A stretch of DNA of 64,000 bases, from NCBI GenBank assembly GCA_002898015.1, contig BDTM01000128.1, positions 202,418 through 266,417 of the forward strand, read 5' to 3'. Position 1 is the stretch's first letter. Every line of letters begins with the position of its first letter. Under the pieces are notes generated by a model. The model was not told the DNA's origin and did not search any database. It saw nothing but the letters and a program-made list of their open reading frames with translations. A program made the position numbers and the translations under genes. The stretch comes from a bacterium BMS3Bbin03. Its GTDB lineage: Bacteria > Zhuqueibacterota > JdFR-76 > BMS3Abin05. Positions 60,072 to 64,000 of this stretch are shown here, in pieces.

Positions 60072-61160
60072 TTGAGAATTGAAAAAATTACGCTTATTCA
60101 ATTGAAAGTGCCTTTAATAAGGCCGTTTCAAACCGGTCATGGTGTCCTGACTGAAAAAGAATTTATCCTGCTGAAAATATCAAGCGAAGGCTTAACCGGA
60201 TGGGGAGAAGCCTCTCCGGAGACAGTCCCGTTTCAGGATATTGTGCTGGATTACAAGCGGAATCTCATTCCATTTGCCCTTCAGACGCCGTTTGAAAAAA
60301 TAGATGATTTCAGCAGCCGGCTGTCGGTCATGAAAGCCGGCCCGGAGGCACGCGCCGGTCTCGAAATGGCCGTGTGGGATTTGCTGGCGCGGAAAGAGGG
60401 ACAGCCGCTTTTCAGGTTTTTATCCGGCCGCCGCTTTCAGCCCGTTCGAACCGCCAGAATTCTCGACCTAAAAGATGAAGCGGCCTCCCTTCAAGCCGTT
60501 GAAAATCTGAAAAAAGCCGGGCACGAAGAAGTCGTGCTGAAGGTCACGCCCGGAACGGTCGATGCATTGGTTGCTTTGTTTGAGAAGAGCCGTGCCGGCA
60601 TTGCCTTCATTCTGGATGCTGAAGGGACATTTTCAAAAGAAAACATCGGTCTTTTAGAAAAATTGAAAAAATATTTTACAAAATTTTTAGTGGATCCTTT
60701 TCCCCCCGAAAAATGGGAGGAGATTGCCTCCGTCGGAAATACATTAAATATTCCGGTGGCTTTAAAAGACGCCGTCACCGATGTGCTGCAATTGGAAAAA
60801 ATCGTGAAATCCCGGTTTATTAATCTCGTGTGCATCGATCCCTGGCGTGTCGGGGGTTTGTCTGCGGCCCGGCGTTATTTGGAAATGGCGGCCGGAAACA
60901 GCAAGCCCGGGTGTGTCGTTTCTCAATTTCATCTGGGACTGGGAACAGCGCAGGCGCTTGCCCTGGGGCCTGTTCAGACGGAAGCACTGCCGGTTTTAAT
61001 GACGCGGCCGGAAGAAATCTTTGTGGAAGATGGGTTAATGGATGCTCTCAAAATCCAATCGGACGGAACGGTGAAACTTCCGGATGAACCCGGTACGGGA
61101 GCTGAAGTTGATGAAAACCGGTTGACTCATTTTAAAATCTTGGAAGAAGAGTACTGGTAA
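60072..61160 (+). CDS. Enolase-superfamily (MR/MLE) protein with altered active site
   Basis: 362 aa from a TTG at 60072 with AAGG upstream. It has the N-terminal capping domain and beta barrel of the muconate-lactonising subgroup (P-L-I-R-P-F-Q-T-G-H, then A-G-L-E-M-A-V-W-D-L). The K-x-K catalytic motif keeps only its second lysine (V-V-L-K-V). The first metal ligand survives (L-D-A-E), the second is Asp for Glu (V-D-P-F), the D-E-S motif reads L-K-D-A, and the opposite-side lysine is replaced by Asp (C-I-D-P-W-R-V-G-G). It is probably not a standard epimerase or dehydratase. It follows RACo by 32 bases. Confidence 0.78.
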   Translation: MRIEKITLIQLKVPLIRPFQTGHGVLTEKEFILLKISSEGLTGWGEASPETVPFQDIVLDYKRNLIPFALQTPFEKIDDFSSRLSVMKAGPEARAGLEMAVWDLLARKEGQPLFRFLSGRRFQPVRTARILDLKDEAASLQAVENLKKAGHEEVVLKVTPGTVDALVALFEKSRAGIAFILDAEGTFSKENIGLLEKLKKYFTKFLVDPFPPEKWEEIASVGNTLNIPVALKDAVTDVLQLEKIVKSRFINLVCIDPWRVGGLSAARRYLEMAAGNSKPGCVVSQFHLGLGTAQALALGPVQTEALPVLMTRPEEIFVEDGLMDALKIQSDGTVKLPDEPGTGAEVDENRLTHFKILEEEYW

Positions 61161-61220
61161 TAAACAGGGCGTTACTGCCGCAATTAATTAAACTTCAATA
61201 GAATCTGATTTGGGAGGAAG

Positions 61221-62324
61221 ATGGAGCAGAAATCGAGAGCCATGGTGCTCAAAAATTTTAATTCTCCATTAGAGCTTCAGGAATTTCCGCTCGTTCCGCC
61301 GGCTCCCGGCGAAATTTTGGTGAGCATCGAGAGCTCCGGAATTTGCGGGTCTGATTTGTACATGTGGAAAGGACGCGATCCCCGAACGCCGCTGCCGATT
61401 ATTCTGGGCCACGAAGGTGTGGGCAGGATTGAGAGCCTCGACCACGGGCGGAAAGATGTGCTTGGAAGGCCGCTTCACGCCGGTGACCGTGTCATCTGGG
61501 ACCGCGGCGTGCCGTGTCTGAAATGCTACTATTGCCAGATCAAAAAACAGCCGTCTCTCTGCACGGCGCGTAAAATTTACGGCATCAATCTTTCCAGTGC
61601 AGAGACGCCTCATCTTCGCGGCGGTTACGCCGACCTTATTTACCTGTTTCCGGAAACCAAACTGATCAAATTGAATGACGGCCTCCCCCCGGAAATTTTT
61701 TCAGCCGCCGCCTGTTCCGGTGCCACAGCCGCCCATACGATTGAATTGGCCCATGTTCGGCCGGGGGACACCGTGGTAGTCCTGGGTGCCGGCTCACTGG
61801 GGTTGTTTGCAATACGAATGGCTCTGGACCGGGGAGCCGCTCAGGTGGTGGCGGTCGATATTGGGAAAAGTCTTCATAAATTGGAAATGGCCGGACAGTT
61901 CGGCGCCGGGCACACGCTGATCTATGATGAAACCTCTCTCGAGGAGCGAACGGCTTTTGTGCGAAATATAACCGGCGGACGCGGTGCCGATCTGGTCATC
62001 GAAGCTTCCGGAGCGGCCAAATCTGTCGAGGAGGGGGTGCATTATCTGTCCCGCGGCGGTAAGCTTTTGCTCCCGGGGGCGGCTGTTCCCGTCGGTGAGG
62101 TGAAATTCCCGATTTATGAATCGGTAGTATCCAAAAATGTGACGATACAGGGTGTCTGGGTGAGTGACACATCCCACCTTTATCAGGCAGTGGCTCATGT
62201 GGAAAAACATGCGGATTTGTACAGGAAAATGGTCACCGCTGTTTTCCCGCTGGAAAAAGCCAATGAGGCATTTCAATTCCTTTTGAATGAAAAGGCCATT
62301 AAAGTGGTGTTAAAGCCGGAATGA
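61221..62324 (+). CDS. Zinc-dependent MDR alcohol dehydrogenase
   Basis: 367 aa. The catalytic zinc site is shown by Cys in G-I-C-G-S-D and His in G-H-E-G-V-G. The structural zinc loop has four cysteines (P-C-L-K-C-Y-Y-C then L-C). The NAD(P) Rossmann motif is V-L-G-A-G-S-L-G-L-F near 190-199. The substrate is a polyol or alcohol of unknown identity. GGGAGGAAG precedes the ATG. The stop overlaps the next ATG, coupling it to the flavoprotein. It probably belongs to the same catabolic unit as the methyltransferase genes. Confidence 0.9.
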   Translation: MEQKSRAMVLKNFNSPLELQEFPLVPPAPGEILVSIESSGICGSDLYMWKGRDPRTPLPIILGHEGVGRIESLDHGRKDVLGRPLHAGDRVIWDRGVPCLKCYYCQIKKQPSLCTARKIYGINLSSAETPHLRGGYADLIYLFPETKLIKLNDGLPPEIFSAAACSGATAAHTIELAHVRPGDTVVVLGAGSLGLFAIRMALDRGAAQVVAVDIGKSLHKLEMAGQFGAGHTLIYDETSLEERTAFVRNITGGRGADLVIEASGAAKSVEEGVHYLSRGGKLLLPGAAVPVGEVKFPIYESVVSKNVTIQGVWVSDTSHLYQAVAHVEKHADLYRKMVTAVFPLEKANEAFQFLLNEKAIKVVLKPE

Positions 62325-64000
62325 ACAGGACGATTAAAACGATTCATCACACGTGTGACGTGTTGATTATCGGCAGCGGAGGGGCAGCCCTTCGCGGGGC
62401 AATTGCCGCCCGGGAAACGTTTCCGGATGGAAAAATTTGTCTGGTGACCAAATCCGGTCTTGGGCGGGGAAGTGTTACCGGCACTGCCGTGTCGGATCGC
62501 ATGGCTTTTCACGCCACACTGCCCGACACAGCCCCCGGCGGGCCGGACAATTGGAGATACCACGCCGAGGATATTTACAAGATCGGCGGACGGGTTTCCG
62601 ACGGCGATTTAGCTGAAATCCTGGCGAAGAACTCCGGGCGTGCTCTGGAATATCTGGCCGGGTTGGGCGTCCCCTTTGTCCGAAGGGAAGACGGGCGGTT
62701 CGATCAATTTGTGACGGACGGTTCCGATTATCCCCGTGCGTGCTACACCGGCCCGGAGACGGCCATTGAAATCTCAAAAGCACTTCGGGAAGAAGTCGGC
62801 AAACGCCCGGTTGAAATTATCGAAAATGTGATGATTTACAAACTCGTCACCCGGGACGGGAAAATTTCAGGCGCCTTCGGCATAAACACGCGCGATCAAA
62901 ACCCGGTTGTGCTGCACGTGTTTCAAACACAAACGATTTTATTGGGAACCGGCGGCGCCGGGCAGGTTTTTGAGCAGAATGTGTACCCGGCGGGAATGAC
63001 CGGCGATGGATACTCCCTCGCTTACGAAGCCGGTGCAGAATTGGTGAATATGGAGTTCGAGCAAATCGGGCTCTGTTCGGTGAAAACGCATCTCGCCTGC
63101 TCCGGAAGTATGATGCGATCGATCCCGCGATTTGTAACGGAAGATGGTCAGGAATTTTTAAGCGGCCATCTTCCGGGCAAATCGCACCGGCAAATCGCGG
63201 CGCTCATTTTCGGCAAGGGTGCCAACTGGCCGATTTCCGCCGAAAAAGAGAATACGGTCATTGACATCGCCGTTTTTCGGGAAATCGGAAAGGGACGCCG
63301 GATTTATCTGGATTATTCCGCCAATCCCGCAGGATTCGATTTTAATGCGTTTTCCGCACGCATCAAAGAACAATATTTTGGAGAAATTAAACAGGATCTC
63401 GGTGAAACGTCTCGAAAAGAAAAACCGTTGATGCGCTTAAAAGAGATTAACCCGGCCTCTCTGTCCTGGTTGAAATCACACGGGGTGGATTTAGAGGCGG
63501 GAGAGAAATTGGAGATTGCACCGTCTATTCAGCATTTTCAGGGGGGTGTCAAAATCCGGAAACAGGGCAATACGTCTGTGCCCGGACTATTCGCCGCCGG
63601 AGAGTGCGCGGGTGGGCAGCACGGAGCAAATCGACCCGGCGGAAATGCGCTCATGGATTCTCAGGTGTTTGGGCGAATTGCGGGAGAAGCGGCTGCAAAT
63701 CTGGCAAAAACACATCCTAAAACAGAGCTGAGTCCCGAAATCATTCAAAACGAAATTCAAGCGATAAATGAAATTCAATCCCGCTCAGGGGTGCCGGTTT
63801 CCCGGGCATGGGAGAAAATTCGAAGATTATCCTACAGAAATGCCGGTGTAATCCGTACGGAGGCCGGTCTGAAAGAGGCGTTGCGGGAATTGGGTCAATT
63901 GTCTGAGAAATCCTTTCAGGTCGATCTTAAAGGATTGTCTGGATTTTTTGAGAGCCGGTCGATCGGGATTGTGAGTGAGATGATTTTAAGAAGCGCCTCT
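62321..64000 (+). CDS. FAD-dependent oxidoreductase, SdhA/FrdA/NadB-like (partial)
   Basis: An open frame of 560 codons running off the window end. The N-terminal Rossmann motif is I-I-G-S-G-G-A-A-L-R near residues 16-25. Later come L-L-G-T-G-G-A-G-Q-V-F, then H-F-Q-G-G-V and A-A-G-E-C-A-G-G-Q-H-G-A-N-R-P-G-G-N-A-L, which bind FAD as in succinate dehydrogenase and fumarate reductase flavoproteins. The succinate-type residues around E-F-E-Q-I-G differ from E-F-x-Q-F-H-P-T, so the substrate is probably different. The ATG overlaps the stop of the dehydrogenase. It may oxidise the product of the preceding enzymes. Confidence 0.85.
   Translation, partial: MNRTIKTIHHTCDVLIIGSGGAALRGAIAARETFPDGKICLVTKSGLGRGSVTGTAVSDRMAFHATLPDTAPGGPDNWRYHAEDIYKIGGRVSDGDLAEILAKNSGRALEYLAGLGVPFVRREDGRFDQFVTDGSDYPRACYTGPETAIEISKALREEVGKRPVEIIENVMIYKLVTRDGKISGAFGINTRDQNPVVLHVFQTQTILLGTGGAGQVFEQNVYPAGMTGDGYSLAYEAGAELVNMEFEQIGLCSVKTHLACSGSMMRSIPRFVTEDGQEFLSGHLPGKSHRQIAALIFGKGANWPISAEKENTVIDIAVFREIGKGRRIYLDYSANPAGFDFNAFSARIKEQYFGEIKQDLGETSRKEKPLMRLKEINPASLSWLKSHGVDLEAGEKLEIAPSIQHFQGGVKIRKQGNTSVPGLFAAGECAGGQHGANRPGGNALMDSQVFGRIAGEAAANLAKTHPKTELSPEIIQNEIQAINEIQSRSGVPVSRAWEKIRRLSYRNAGVIRTEAGLKEALRELGQLSEKSFQVDLKGLSGFFESRSIGIVSEMILRSAS

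Overview
The window looks like a chromosomal segment of a Gram-negative bacterium of moderate GC content, most likely from the FCB superphylum (Calditrichota, KSB1 or Ignavibacteria-like). That placement is inference. It rests on a short primary sigma factor (about 285 aa), a eukaryote-type UDPGP pyrophosphorylase, TPR-CHAT and PD40 architectures, lipoproteins with clear lipoboxes, and a secretin. I saw no rRNA, tRNA, CRISPR array, insertion sequence or phage gene.

Layout. (1) 0.2-3.3 kb: small heat-shock protein and Lon protease, closed by a terminator. (2) 3.3-6.3 kb: a UDP-sugar pyrophosphorylase translationally coupled to an MscS channel, convergent with a coiled-coil/RCK_C-like protein. 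(3) 6.4-12.8 kb: an envelope cluster of an AsmA-like giant, a degenerate HAD protein, a lipoprotein solute-binding protein and a DUF1318-like lipoprotein. (4) 12.9-21.3 kb: one secreted protein of about 2,800 aa with architecture signal peptide, PD40 propeller, TPRs, dead CHAT, TPRs, intact CHAT. (5) 21.3-23.9 kb: an aminotransferase and an NtrC-type sigma-54 activator. (6) 23.9-24.33 kb: a control region with two copies of a 16-bp near-palindrome, a nested inverted-repeat element and an excellent -24/-12 promoter. (7) 24.4-48.6 kb: about 24 kb of tightly packed co-directional genes. They encode a partner-switching module (receiver-like protein, STAS, RsbW-like kinase, GAF-SpoIIE phosphatase), a complete chemosensory set (CheW, MCP, CheA-REC, CheB, CheR-TPR, CheY, HDOD, second CheW), a full type II secretion/type IV pilus-like machine in the order E-F-G-I-J-K-L-M-C/P-D, and two kinase/receiver pairs ending in a receiver/zinc-ribbon/degenerate GGDEF protein. 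(8) 48.6-52.2 kb, minus strand: a lipoprotein, then the operon rpoD, unknown gene, diguanylate cyclase. (9) 52.3-64 kb: a corrinoid methyl-transfer locus (MtaB-like methyltransferase divergent from ROK, homocysteine-methyltransferase-type protein, PocR/AraC regulator, corrinoid protein, RACo-type activator), followed by an enolase-superfamily protein, a zinc alcohol dehydrogenase and a flavoprotein cut by the window end.

How they work together. The NtrC-type regulator probably drives the 24-kb block through the sigma-54 promoter, coupling assembly of a secretion/pilus machine to chemosensory and anti-sigma style signalling. The methyltransferase locus probably moves a methyl group from a methanol-like or methoxylated substrate onto a corrinoid protein, with RACo keeping the cobalt reduced and the PocR/AraC protein sensing substrate. 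The methyl acceptor is unusual because the only second methyltransferase present is of the homocysteine type.
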